This document shows positions 20,205 to 32,160 of a stretch of 64,000 nt of DNA, one piece after another. The stretch lies in NCBI GenBank assembly GCA_047967505.1, contig CM106538.1; one strand, given 5' to 3'. This DNA is from Dipteris shenzhenensis (lineage: Eukaryota; Polypodiophyta; Polypodiopsida; Gleicheniales). Position numbers and translations under genes: made by a program. Under the pieces are notes generated by a model, which saw nothing but the letters and a program-made list of their open reading frames with translations, searched no databases and was not told the DNA's origin. Positions within the stretch are counted from its first letter, which is position 1, and the number at the start of each line of letters is the position of its first letter.

Positions 20205-23200
20205 TGTTGTCTGCTTTGAAGTAGTCCAAATGTGCTCTTGTGTGCTTTCTTTTATGCTTTGAAGTAGTTCTCTGTGCTTTTTGTGCTTTCTATTGTGCTA
20301 TGAAGCACTCCTCATGTGCTTTTAGGTGCTTTCTATTGTGCTTTGAAGTAGTCCTCGTGTGCTTTTTGTGATTTCTATTGTGCTTTGATACTCCGTATGT
20401 GCTTTTAGGTGATTTCTGTTGTGTTTTGAAGTAGAAGTCCTGTGCTTTTTGTGCTTTCTATTGTGCTTGTAAGCACTCCTCATGTGCTTCAAGGTGCTTT
20501 CTTTTGTGCTTTGAAGTAATCCTCATGTGCTTTATTTTATTTCTAATGGATTTAAAGCAGTCCTTATGTGGCTTGTGCTTCATAGTATTCCCCATGTGCT
20601 TTACTTTTGTTTGTTGCAGTTGTTGTGATGTGATTTTGTGCTTTCTATTGTTCTTTGAAGCAATCTAGATGTGCTTTTGTGTGCTTTCTTTTGTGCTTTG
20701 AGTAGTACTTATGTGTGTACTGCACTTGGAAGCACTCCTCATGTGCTTTTAGGTGCTTTCTATCCTACTTTGAAATACTCCTCATGTGCTTTTTGTACTT
20801 CATATGTGCTTTGAAGCAGTCCTCATTAATTTCTATTGGATTTGAAGTAGTTCTTATGTGCTGTGCAGCAATGCTTATGTGTTGTTTAGCAATGCTTATG
20901 TGCTTCATTGTATTCCCCATGTGCTTTGTATTTTTTTAAATAGTTGTGATGTGGTTTCTATTGTGCTTTAAAGTAGTCTAGATGTGATTTTTTGTGCTTT
21001 GAATTAGTCCTCATGTGCTTTTCGTGCTTTCTATTGTACTTTCAAGTACTCCTCATGTGCTTTCTATTGTGCTTTGAAGTAGTCCTCATGTGCTTTTTGT
21101 GCTTTCTGTTGTGCTTCAAAGCACTCCTCATGTGCTTTTAGGTGCTTTCTATTGTGCTCACAAGCAGTTCTCATGTGCTTCATGTGCTTTGTATGTCTTG
21201 TGTGATTTCTTTGGATTTGAAGCAGTCCATATGTGCTTTGCAGTAGTGCTTATTTTCTTCATAGTATTCCTCATGTGATTCTATGTGTATTTGCTTCATA
21301 GTATTCCTCATGCGCTTCTATGTGTATTTTCACTTTTGCACTTGTGATTTGCTTTTATATTGTGCTTTGAAGCAGCCAAATGTGTTTTTGTGTGCTTTCT
21401 TTTGTGCTTTAAAGTAGTCCTCATGTGCTTTTTGTGCTTTCTATTATGCTTTGAAGTACTCCTCGTGTGATTTTAGGTGCTTTCTATCGTGCTCTCGAAC
21501 ATTTCTCATGCGCTTTATGTGCTTTTCATTTTCTTTGAAGCAGTCCTCATATGCTTTATGTGCTTTTTATTTTCTTTGAAGCAGTCCTCATGTGCTTTAT
21601 GTGCTTTCTATTTGATTTGAAGTAGTCCTAATGTGCTTTGAAGTAGTGCTTATGTGCTTCATAGTATGCCTCATGTGCTATTATGTTCTTTCTATTTTTG
21701 TTTTTGCAATTGTGACGTGCTTTCTATTGTGCTTTGAAGCAGTCTAGGTTTGCTTTTGTGTGCTTTCTTTTGTGCTTTTCAGTAGTCCTCATGTGCTTTT
21801 TGCACTTTCTATTGTGCTTTGAAGCACTCTTCTACTTTTATGTGCTTTCTATTATGCTTTAAAGTATTCCTCATGTGCTTTTTGTGCTTTGAAGCACTCA
21901 TTATGTCCTTTAGGTGCTTTCTATTGTGTTTACATACATTTCTCATATGCTTTATGTGCTTTGTGTGTGCTTTGAAGCAGTCCTCATGTGCTTTATGTGC
22001 TTTCTATTTGATTTGAAGCAGTCTATATGTGCTTTGAAGCAGTGCTTGTGTGCTTCATAGTATTCCCCATGTGCTTTTATGGAAAGCACATAATAGCACA
22101 TGAGGCATACTATGAAGCACATAACCACTGCTTCAAAGCACATAAGGACTACTTCCAATCAAATAGAAAGCACATAACACATATGAGGACTGCTTTACAG
22201 CACATATAATAGAAAGCACCTTAAAGCAGAGAGTGTTTCAGAGCACAATAAAAAGCACAAAAAGTACACAAGGAGTCCTTCAAATCACAATAGAAAGCAC
22301 AAAAAGCTACTTTAAGCACAAAAGAAGGCACAAAAAAGTACATCTAGACTGCTTTAGCATGATAGAAGGCACATAAAAGCACATCGCAAATGCAAAAAAG
22401 AAAATAAAAAGCACATAAAAGCACATGAGGAATGCATTGCTTCAAAGCACATGAGGAGTGCTTCAAAGCACATGAGAAAGCTGAGAAAGCACATGAGTGC
22501 TTTGAAGCACAATAGAAAACACAAGAAGCAACTTGAAAGCACAAAAGAAAGCACGCAAACACACATTTGTACTACTTGAAAGCACAATAGGAAGCACATA
22601 AAAGCAAATCACAAGTGCAAAAAAGAAAAAAGAAAGCACATGGAAGCACATGAAAAATACTATGAAGCACCACTGCTTCAAAGCACATATTAAGGACTGC
22701 TTCAAATGAAATACAAAGCACATTAGGACTACTTAAAAGCACAATAGAAAGCACCTAAATGCACATGATGAGTGCTTCAAAGAGCAATAGAAAGCAAAAA
22801 AAGCTACTTCAAAGCACAAAAGAAACCACACAAAAGTACAACCGGATTGCTTTAAAGCACAATAGAATGCACATAATAGCACATCACAACAACTATAAAA
22901 ATGAAAATAGAAAGCACATAAATGCACATGAAGAATACTATGAAGCACATAAACACTACTTCAAAGTACATACGGGTTGCTTCAAATCAAATAGAAAGCA
23001 TGTAAAGCACTTGAGGAGTGTTTCAAAGCATAGAGAGCACACAACAAAAAGCGCCTAAAAGCACATGAGGAGTGCTTCAAAGCACAAGAGAAAGCATACA
23101 AAGCACATGAGGACTAGTTCATAAAAAGCACCTAAAAGCACATGAGGAGTGCTTCAAAAAGCAATAGAAGGCACAAAAAGAACATGAGGACTACTTCAAA

Positions 23201-23245
23201 GCATAATAGAAAGAACCTAAAAGCACAACACAACAATAAAAAAGC
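20205..23245. repeat. 3-kb GTGCTTT array forming a giant inverted repeat
   Basis: Left arm (20,205 to about 22,082) is built from variants of TTGTGCTTTGAAGCAGTCC and TCATGTGCTTTTTGTGCTTT. A longer-period marker CTTCATAGTATTCC(C/T)CATG occurs at about 20,578, 20,903, 21,257, 21,294, 21,657 and 22,052, a higher-order spacing of about 330-400 bp. From about 22,083 to 23,245 the same sequence appears in reverse complement (AGCACATGAGG..TACTATGAAGCACAT, CTGCTTCAAAGCACATAAGG). At the centre the arms are separated by only a few bases. The right arm is shorter (about 1.16 kb against 1.88 kb). Cys/Phe-rich open frames across it are by-products of the repeat. Confidence 0.9.
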
Positions 23246-23982
23246 TAAGCCTCCTTTAGCTTCATCATGCATCAGTCTTTCTTCCTCTTGGCAAGGATGG
23301 TCAGATGTTCCAACCTCATTCATTCTAGATGGTATAGATGATCTAGGATTCTTGTTTCTTCATTTGATCTACTCTGCACAAGCACCTGGTCTTCTCTCTT
23401 TCCTATCTTTTTTCCATTTCAAGTCCTTAGGCATGTTGGGTCTTGGGAATTTGTGGCTTTGTCTTGTTTGCCCTACTTTTTGAGCTCCTTGTTGATGACC
23501 TTGGTGCTATCTCTTGTAATTACATTTAAGGATATGGTGGAGATTTGATCCCTCTCAATGCTTAGTAGATTCAATATGGCTTTAGTGTCCACTGCAAGAC
23601 TATCATCCTATGTAGACATTCATAGGTCGTTGTGGGCCTTGGCAATGATAGAATTGGATGGGTGGCTTTCTAGTCATTTAATTCATATCGAGTGCCCTGG
23701 TAGGGAAGGATATAGACTAGTAAACCGGGAATATATGTGTCGATAACTTAGTCTATTTGTTCCCTCATCTAGTGGAGGATAGTTGTTTCCACTTGGTTAC
23801 CCTTCCCAATCACTAGGTTCCTCATTTAACACATGATTCATTGGCATAATGCGTGGTGGTGGTGGTTTAGGTTCGAATATTGGCAGGGGTTAATGGAAGG
23901 TTTTGCACCTTATTCATGCCTTGCATTGGCAGATTGGCACCTTGAGTTGCTCTTTGGCCTTGATTGGCTATGGTTGGAGGTG
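23246..23982. other. Unassigned, possibly 3' part of a minus-strand gag
   Basis: No clear gene. On the minus strand this lies downstream of the zinc-knuckle frame and may be its proline/asparagine-rich tail, but the frame is broken. Confidence 0.35.
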
Positions 23983-24342
23983 CTAGTAAGGCCAGTGGCA
24001 GCCTTGGCTGATATGTTGCAATGGATTTGGTCTGAGATACCTACATTGTGAGGTTTCATGGTTACCCCACCTAACACATTGAGCACAATATTGTAAGGGT
24101 ATCACCCTCAGTCGTGGGCACTCATTGGTCAGTTGGTTCCCCATGCATACTCCACACCAAACATTGTCATGCCTTGCAAACAAATGAGGATTGGCCGGAT
24201 CCTCTCTCCCTCCTCCAACTCGCACTTGATTTTGCAATAGGTCTGTAATTTCATCCACCATTAAGTCTTTTACCTTTAGATCCAAGGTCTTGGTTGCTTT
24301 ACCCTTGGAGTTTGCTGCCACCTTAGACACTTCAATTGTCAT
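23983..24342 (-). pseudogene. Retroelement gag-like segment with two zinc knuckles
   Basis: The minus-strand frame carries a helical, lysine-rich N part (KATKTLDLKVKDLMVDEI) and two CCHC-like knuckles: CGVCMGNQLTNEC (histidine position replaced by Q) and CAQCVRWGNHETSQC. Paired knuckles with this spacing are typical of nucleocapsid regions of plant LTR retroelements. No protease or polymerase follows in a continuous frame. Confidence 0.5.
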
Positions 24343-24482
24343 GCCCAGTCTTCTCCAAATTTCAGATGCTTCTTTAGATCTTCAACCATCTTGATTGCCA
24401 TTTTACAACAACTCCCACTCGAGCAAATCCCACCATATTGTACTTTTAATACATGGCCTTGACACATCCACTATCTTCTCTT

Positions 24483-24660
24483 CCCTTACTTGCACATAGT
24501 TATCTTTTGTCTTACTCACACACATTCGTGTTTGGTCTTGACCTTGGCAAGTCTTACTCGTACACGTTCATGTTTGGTCTTGTCTCTTGTCTTACTCGCA
24601 CAAGTTCATGCATGGTCTTAATCTTGGCAAGTCTTGTAAAGTTGGTCAAGTTTGTTTGTT
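24483..24660. repeat. Imperfect tandem repeat, about 50-60 bp units
   Basis: Three variants of CTTACTCGCACAAGTTCATG..TGGTCTTG..CTTGGCAAGT follow each other. On the minus strand they give a repeated ETRPNMNVYE-like peptide, possibly the degenerate upstream part of the same gag. Confidence 0.7.
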
Positions 24661-25483
24661 GCAATCCGATCTTCTTGGTAGGCATTGCATACCCCTTGCT
24701 AAAGTTCCCCAAGTTATCTTTTACAATTCTAATCATGCACTAGCCTCACCCCATTTACTCATCTCACCCCCACTCCACTCACCTTGCTCACTCATCCTTC
24801 TAGCATCCACCATTACCACTCTAGTTCTTGCATCATTCATCCTTTCTTGTACAAGAGTCTCCCTAGAGGTAAATTGCATGAGCAACATGAACCCCTCTTG
24901 CTCATTGTGCACGGGAACCATCATAGATGGTGTGATCAATGGAACCATATAAAATTGCCAAAAATTTGGCCATGATGATGGGATGCTATAACAAGGGATG
25001 TGTCTTTCTTGGTTTGGTTTATCAGTTGATTGTTTAATTGTGATCACAAACTATTTATTTGTTGTTCACATAAAGGATTGTTTACTTAAGTTGATTGTGG
25101 TTGTTTGTTTGAGTTGGACGTTGGCTTGGAGTTATTTTCCTTTGATATTACATCGCATTCGTTCTTCAATTTGAGCCAGACGATGGATTCTCCTTTGTCA
25201 GGAGTCTCACTTCGTGATTCTTGTCCACCCAAGGTGACACCATGTGGCCATTGACAACTTCTCCCACATTGTCTGTGGGACAGAAGTGGATGGTGACCTC
25301 CTCAATGCTCCTTTGTTTCATGTTCACATGCCTACCCCTTCCCTTTTCCTCGTAGAAGCTACCCCTCCATGGTATGAGGACATCACTACATTATTTGCTA
25401 TGGTGTTAATTTGTCTCGAGACTCACTGATTGCAAAAATCATAATTTTCTCCTCAAGTCTGGACCCTACCAACTCATTTTTAG

Positions 25484-26010
25484 GTGAGGTATACCTCTCC
25501 CCTCACAAAATTGTATAATGTGAAACAAAATGAGGGAAAATCCATGAGGGAATTTATCGCTAAGATTAAAAATTTTAATGCTCATTGTGAAGAACACAAC
25601 AGGTTGGATGACACCCAACTAGCTCCGCCTTTCATACTAGGCATTTGTGATCTAGATGTATACAATGCCACCACGACCAAAGACCTTGCATACTTTGAGC
25701 AAAGGGGTAGGAGCAAGAAGAATGCCAAGATAGCATGCTTCAAACACTTTAGGTGCCAAGCACCTTTCCTTATTTAAGGTGTGCCTCTTTATGGGTGCAT
25801 CTCCAACAGGCAGGCAATGACTTCCATAGTCAAGGTCAATGGTCATCTTGGGTCCTTACACGATCAAGATTGGAGTGTTGCAATCCAAGTTCATCCAAGT
25901 CAGTACTCTCTCATGCGGACTATCTTCATGATGACTAGGCTGAGGAGGAGTGGTATGAAGGTGTCATTCCTTAGTCATGTCAAACCACATCTAGGAGAAT
26001 CTTGTTAAGA
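25484..26010 (+). pseudogene. Retrotransposon gag capsid fragment, frameshifted
   Basis: The first 75 codons read RYTSPLTKLYNVKQNEGKSM, then REFIAKIKNFNAHCEEHNR and DDTQLAPPFILGICD, the typical helical core of plant gag (retrotrans_gag/UBN2 type). A different frame from about 25,780 continues with SIVKVNGHLGSLHDQDWSVA. It is on the opposite strand to the gag-like segment at 23,983-24,342, so the two belong to separate insertions or to a rearranged element. Confidence 0.6.
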
Positions 26011-28039
26011 TATTGCTTGAGATACTTAACCAACACAATCAACCTAGCAATTAAGCGAGCTAGGTCACCAAACCAACTGTCGTCAAAGTGCCAACTCATC
26101 TAGACTAAGTGAGTCAATTTGAACATGCTGAGGCAAGTTGGGTTGTGCATGCTAAGTTGGAGTCCAATCCATCTTGACCAATCCAATTCCATCGAAGTCA
26201 ATTATGCCACGTTGACACATACCAACCCGTGGATCAATCAACCTTGTCCATGATGATCCAATCCAACCTCTCTACCAAATCAAATCCATCTTGGCCAAGC
26301 CTGACCAAGTTGTGTAGTGCTGAACCAAGCCAACTTAAATGGGTGTTGGGGAAGATGTAAGGAGGCCCTCATCATGGTAGAGGCAGCCTCCAAAAAGAGG
26401 GTCGCAAGAATGAGGAGGGAACTGTCAGAGCCATCTATAACACATCTCCATTGTGTACTCCGTCATGTGAATAAGTGGCATGTGCTTAGGCTACTTCAGC
26501 TCCCAGTCTACCATGGTGATGGAAATATAGGGTTGCTCCTCGCCTGGCACACCTTCTATCCATGAGCTGGTTCTTGACTTTGAACTTCTAGAGAGAGTAG
26601 TTCAACTAGACAAGCTTGCTTAGTTTCAGAGAAGTTCAACCCCACCATAAATAATGCCATACCTGGGCACTTATCTTATACTTTGAGTAGAGCTCTAGGA
26701 TAAGAAATAGACTTAGTCTTCTTGCTGCAATAATAGGTTGGAATAGAGCTTGAATCCAGAGCATCGATGGATCTGGTACATGTAGAAAAACAAGGTAGAG
26801 ATATGCGACGAAAACATAAGATCTTGTGGTATCCAACCAACAGTAGAAGACAAGTGCAAAATTAAATATGAATATATTCTAATGGTCACTTGAAAACCAA
26901 GAATCTTATCACTTTTCTAAGTAATGCAAGAATAGGGTATCAATAACTTTGAAGAAAGGCGTAATGAGTTCTAGCTTTAACCTGGCACGGTTTAAGTTTC
27001 AAAATTGCACGGCTACCATTTTTGAAAAAGCTCAAGTAAGAAGCTCCAATACAACAAAATACTAAGGCTGGTCATCCCTGATCCAAACACATTGCCTTGT
27101 TGATGAAGGAGGACTCATCTCTACACTAATTGTAGGGGACTAGGTAGGTTGTCTGTAGGAACAAAAAGATCTCTAGTTGAGGAGACGCTGGTGAAGTGAC
27201 AAAATCTTTAGGTTTAGAGATGATGCAGCTCTACACGAACTGGAGAGGATTAGGTGCAAAAAAATATTGGAGCAAAGACAACATTAATTCAATTGAGGAG
27301 TCCATCATGGAAGTTGTTCCGCCTCAATCATCCTTGGAGGGAGCTTACCTCATTCTCAAAGCATACTAAAATTGAAGAAAAATAGAAAAATCCCTAACCC
27401 ATTATAAAAGGGAGGGTTACCTATAGCCATGTTATCTCTAATGTGGATGGTTCAGATCCAAGGTGCACATTTTCATGTGAGGATCTATCGATGAATGTTG
27501 CGTCCAACGTGAACGAGAGTCAGGGAGGGGGGAGCAATTCAAAGTATTGGGAATGGAGCGTAGGATGGGGTTTCTGAGGGTAGGTGAGAACTTGGAGAGG
27601 ATCTAAGTAGAGGACCGGTTAATGCAAAGGGTGTTGTTTCTAATCTAGGTGGGGTCACACCACAAGTGAGTTCTCAGGCAAACATTTTGAGATCTGATGG
27701 TATGCGAGTAGATAAGTAGGAAGAGGGAAGGTAACTATAGCAACTAATCTTATTGGAGGTCTTTTTGTGCTGTCGAATGATGATCATGGAGGATTCTTTG
27801 GCAAGATAGAGAGAATGAGCTAGCAAGGAAAGAGCTCCATGAAAACGGTAGAAGACATAGCTCAATGTGTCATCTCTAGTTTGATGTGTTTAAGCCTGAA
27901 CTCAAAAAGTTGGTTAATGGAGGTGCATATTTATTTTCATGAGGAGAACTCTAACTATGGTAGAGTTGAATTAATTTTTGGTGTTTGAGTGTGATACTCC
28001 TTCAAAGTGCTATGCTGCGAGGTTCTTAGATAAAGGTTT
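26011..28039. other. Unassigned stretch
   Basis: No gene recognised. A degenerate CCAATCCATCTTGACCAA-type direct repeat is present at about 26,160-26,300. Some of 27,500-28,000 may be the 5' part of the LINE ORF1 relic that follows. Confidence 0.4.
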
Positions 28040-28800
28040 TTTTCTTTTATGATGTGTTTTTGAGATGGTTTGTAATGATCTGCTAGGTATGGCCTTCATG
28101 TTCTATGGTGCTGCTATTCTTTTTATCCCATAAAGCACAACTTTTAGTATTGATGAGTTCCTTCTTAGAGACTTCCCGGTCTGGGTGGATTTTTGCAGCC
28201 TCCGTGCATGGATGGGGAACTCTTTGGATTTCTTGTTATTCCTGTGTCTACTTGTAGAGAGTTTGGGTCTAAAGGGGCTTGGAGGGCAACCTATCCTTGA
28301 TTTTGTGGAAGTGCAAATATCAAAGGACGTGGTTGTCATTTAGAAGGTGCAATTTGGGCCGTTCCCCGATTCTTGATACATCTGCAAGAAATCATGACAT
28401 TTTGCTAGGGCATACCCAGAATGGTCAAAGAACAAAAAGTTGTGTCAAGGTGAAAATTTTGATAGCAGAGTGGGAAAGAACTAGAGCTGGTTGAAGTGGT
28501 TTTGTCCTAGACCGGTGCTGTATAGTGTACTATGCAAGTGTTGAATTTGCCTAATGATGGTAAGAATCATGAATCAATTGATCCCTCGACGACAAATGCT
28601 TAGCTTGAAAAGAGAGCAAATCAATTGGTGGAGTCTAGGGAGGAGGGGTGGAAGATTGTTGGAAGAAGGGTAAGTCTTGGGCAGTTGAGGGTGAACTACT
28701 TTAGGTGGAGCAGATTCCAAAAGAAAAGTGGGTGGATGAAGTGGATAAGCATGAAGGCAGTTCTAAATATTTCCTTTGGGTCTCGCAGTATTGTTCCCTA
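28040..28800 (+). pseudogene. LINE ORF1 relic (DUF4283/zinc-knuckle type)
   Basis: Read across a few stops, the plus strand gives FPVWVDFCSLRAWMGNSLDF, LVESLGLKGLGGQPILDF and VEVQISKDVVV, followed by VQFGPFPDS.YICKKS.HFARAYPEWSK. This order (W-V-x-hydrophobic, G..LG, V.V.ISK, then C..C..GHFAR) is the C-terminal half of the ORF1 protein of plant L1-type LINEs, an RNA-binding chaperone. The knuckle has lost its second-half glycine to a stop. Assignment is by pattern and is moderate. Confidence 0.45.
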
Positions 28801-29241
28801 CTACCCTATGGGATTCTTCTAATGTGGAATAAGCCACAATCCTATGGGGATTGTTAATATCTAAGTTTTCATGCACATGAACACTTCTATAAGGATCTTG
28901 TATATCTTTATCTTCTTGAATATTTTTCTTGACAATAGTTATTAATTGAGAAGTAGCTCTCAAGTACCCATATGAAAAACAATATAAGTTGTGTCATTTA
29001 TATATTAAAAAAACTTTCAAATAAATTGTGCCAATTAAAATAAAGCAATCTAGGGGTGCAAGGATTATGTGTCTTCCTTAGTGCTCTTCATATCATTGCA
29101 AATTGCATTTACATATATTTTGAACACAAGAAAAGTTTAACATTCGATATAAAAAAACTATGCTAACAATAACAACTAATATCAAACTAATAAAGAGAAA
29201 ATACAAATCATCAGATGTACCAAAAATAAATGTCAAATATT

Positions 29242-29468
29242 TCATATATCATTACTTCTAGTATGCTCTTTATCATCTGAACTCCTTGGAGATGTTGGAT
29301 GAGGTTTCTTTTCTTTGTTGTATATTTGTTTTAGAAGCTCAACACTTGTTATTGGAGCTGCCTTGATAAATTCCTTGCCTTTAGGAGTGTCTATTCCCAT
29401 CCACACCTTCAGAGACTCATCAACCTCAATAAGCTGTGCACACATTGCCTCCAAATCTCCCACATCAC
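29242..29468 (-). CDS. Exon-like segment of an unrecognised gene (C terminus)
   Basis: A clean minus-strand frame reads GDVGDLEAMCAQLIEVDESL, KVWMGIDTPKGKEFIKAAPI and TSVELLKQIYNKEKKPHPTS, ending in a hydrophilic tail and a stop at 29,242. At its 5' edge a pyrimidine-rich tract (CTTTCTCCCTGCATGTATCTC) leads to an AAAG acceptor at 29,469, so it looks like a last exon joined in phase 1. No upstream partner exon was found. I do not recognise the family; a captured gene fragment is the alternative. Confidence 0.35.
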
Positions 29469-29589
29469 CTTTAACGAGAGATACATGCAGGGAGAAAGAC
29501 CTCCCAGAATTGAATCGTAAGAAGAGGGTTCCTGAGGAGACAGATACTCAAAGGAGCATAACAAAAGCTCCATAGATTAGAAACTTTCT

Positions 29590-30028
29590 AAACCAAATCA
29601 GAGAGGAGAAACAATTTCACAAAGATGAGATTTCAAATGCAAGGCATATTTGGAGATCCAAATACACAAAGGCCTTGGATGGTTCTCAGGCCCACCCTGC
29701 ACACACATTGCCCAATATTTGGACAAATATTATAAACACCTTGGTGGCCATTTAGGGGAGCATGCAAGGGTCATCCCAAGGGGCCTTTATTAGGAGGACT
29801 GCTTTCCTAAGGGAGTGGAGTGGCTCCCTGTTCTTCTTAGAGTACTCTATAGGGTTAAGGTGGCACTTTCATCCTCAACCTTGGATGTTTTCTAGCTCTT
29901 TTATACGAGTTTGGTTTTTCCCCATTAGGGCATTTGTTTTCTTATTCTATGCATGATGTATTCTTCCATTGAGCTTTGCTCTTGGAGTTTCATTCATACT
30001 TAATAGAGTCTTCTTTTTGGAAAAAAAA
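29590..30028 (+). mobile_element. 5'-truncated LINE 3' end with A-rich tail (copy A)
   Basis: It shares a conserved end with 36,379-36,650 and 59,640-60,025: HIWRSR.TKAL..., CATGCAAGGGTC, an F.REWSGS-type line (TGGCTCCCTGTTCTTCTTAG), GGTTAAGGTGGCACTTTCA, GCATGATGTATTC and GAGCTTTGCTCTTGGAGTTTC, then GGAAAAAAAACAAGG. This marks the C terminus and 3' UTR of an L1-like LINE. The rest of the element is missing. Confidence 0.65.
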
Positions 30029-31400
30029 CAAGGATGAAGATGCCTTAGGGGGAGGGATTTCTATCTGGATGGAAGGGCTTGTGCCTTCTCAAAGCAAAGG
30101 CTTGCACTCTCTCGACAAATGACGGAGCACTTGAGGCTATGATGACATGTTGGATGAAGAGAGAGAGGGAGAGATTAACATCCTTGGGAAATGGGCCTAT
30201 GGGACAAAGTACACCAAGGGAAAGATAACTTATACAAGCCTTGAAGGGCTGAGCAAAGGGTGCGCTAGGGCCCTTGCTGAGTGCTAGGCTAGGCTAAAGA
30301 GCTTGAAGAGATCAAACAAAACTCAAAACTAAAAGAATAAACTAAAGCTAAAAGATGAGAGTCAGAAGCCAAAACCCGACACTGTAGTAGCTCTCCCATG
30401 GGCTACGAGCCTGTGTCTATCAAGCTGCCTCACTCTGTGGCGGTGGTCTCCTCTATCTCTATATGCGATGGGCTATATCAAGAGTGAGGCCTTGTTCTGG
30501 CGATCCCTTATGAGAAGAGCAAAGATAGGCTTGACCTCTATCGTGTGTGCTACTCTAACTACTCTCTGTATCGTATGTGGTCTCTGTGTCCCTTGCTCAA
30601 TAGTATTGTGTCACCTCACTTTGCTTATCCATAGTACCCTCATGTCAGTTAACTCCTCTGCCACCCCCCTGTGTCTTGGAACTGACTCAAAAGCATCAAA
30701 ATTTGTGATACGGACTGGGTGTCACCCATCGTGATAGTCCTGAGAAAAATGAAAAAATTAGAGTATGTGTGAATTTGAAAAAAGTTAACGTTGCCACTAG
30801 ACGTGACCACTACCCCTTGCCATTCACGGAACATGTCCTGGAAAGGGTAGCCGGAAATGAAGCCTATAGCTTCCTAGATGGATTTTTGGGTGTACTTGTA
30901 AGGTGTTGTCCTCCTAACTTACACCATTAGAGATCACCGTTGAACTATATAACACATGCTTCAATGTGCAAGTGTCACTTTAAAGTGGGGGTAAAAGTTA
31001 ACTCTCTTGGGGGTGGAAAGATGGTTGCTATTGGTACTATCTCTTTACATCACATGATGACATGTTCCAAGGTGTGCCTTTGGGAGGAAAAAATATCTTG
31101 GTGGTGAGAAATGTTTGCATGGATGGAAGTGCAGTTCTTCCATGTCCTACAATAGATGCATTCTTAGTTTGTGTAGTAGATAGTTGTTGTATGGATGAAA
31201 AAGCACTTATTCCATTTCCTATGGTAGATGTATTCTTGGTTGGTGAGGCTTTGGGTAGTGTCTTTCATTGGAAAGCATGGTCAATGAGTTTGATGGATAA
31301 CATTGATGGAGAATAGTCAATGAATTGTGTGGACAATGTCAATGAAGCTATATTAACAGTGCATGGTATGACATCAGATACTAGTGATGCCAAACCTCTG
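30029..31400. other. Unassigned stretch
   Basis: No gene recognised. A short internal duplication near 31,110-31,250 encodes two versions of CMD..A..P.P..D.FLV in one frame. Confidence 0.4.
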
Positions 31401-31610
31401 AGTTTACCATTCAAGAATCATGGAAGGCCAAAATGTTTTAATATGGGATGAGCAAAAATCCTCGTGCATTGTTGAGGTCATTGTTTTCTATGTGTACCCA
31501 CATATGATGAGTTTACCATTCAAGAATCATGGAAGGCCAAAATGTTTTAATATGGGATGAGCAAAAAACCATGTGCTTGAGGGCATTGTTTTGTATGTGT
31601 ACCCATATGA
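31401..31610. repeat. 109-bp direct tandem duplication
   Basis: A unit starting AGTTTACCATTCAAGAATCA is repeated at 31,510; the first 60 bp are identical between copies, the rest diverges by small indels. Confidence 0.85.
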
Positions 31611-32160
31611 ACCTATAAATTTTGGGATGGGCATTGAAAAGGACCATAGTGACACAGTAAGCATCAATACCATCAACTTAATAAAATGGTTGGCCCATCA
31701 CATAAGTAACACATTTAGATGGAAATAAATTAAGATTGGATGATGCCAGACCTTTCCCAATTGGATATAAGAAAATAAATATAAAACACGATGACCCAAA
31801 TGAAAAATCAACAAAAAAGAGACACTACTCCATCATGATAAACAAGAAAGCCAAGAAACATGGCTGAAGTTGCACGTCTGGCACATCTAGACTCACAAGT
31901 AATGTGGTCATGAACGTATCTGTGATTGATTATTGTAAATGGAAGTGTTGTCAATTTGTTGATTTCCAAATGCTATCCACTTTGCGCACAGACTATTGGG
32001 GCCAAAATTTTCATTCCCACACCAATGATGTATACGCCACTGTTGGGGTCGCTTGCCAAAAAGATGTCAACGGGAAATACAATTCATTAAACGATATTCA
32101 AGGTTATTATAGAGAATGGTAAACTAAAAACAAGTGTCTGACATCTCGACCGCACCTCCT
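31611..32160. other. Unassigned stretch
   Basis: A/T-rich, no gene or repeat recognised. Confidence 0.5.

Noticed and set aside
20715-22723. Cysteine/phenylalanine-rich small proteins (MCF..LCF..) in many frames
   Set aside because: They come from translation of the GTGCTTT repeat in both directions and have no start context or conservation expected of genes.
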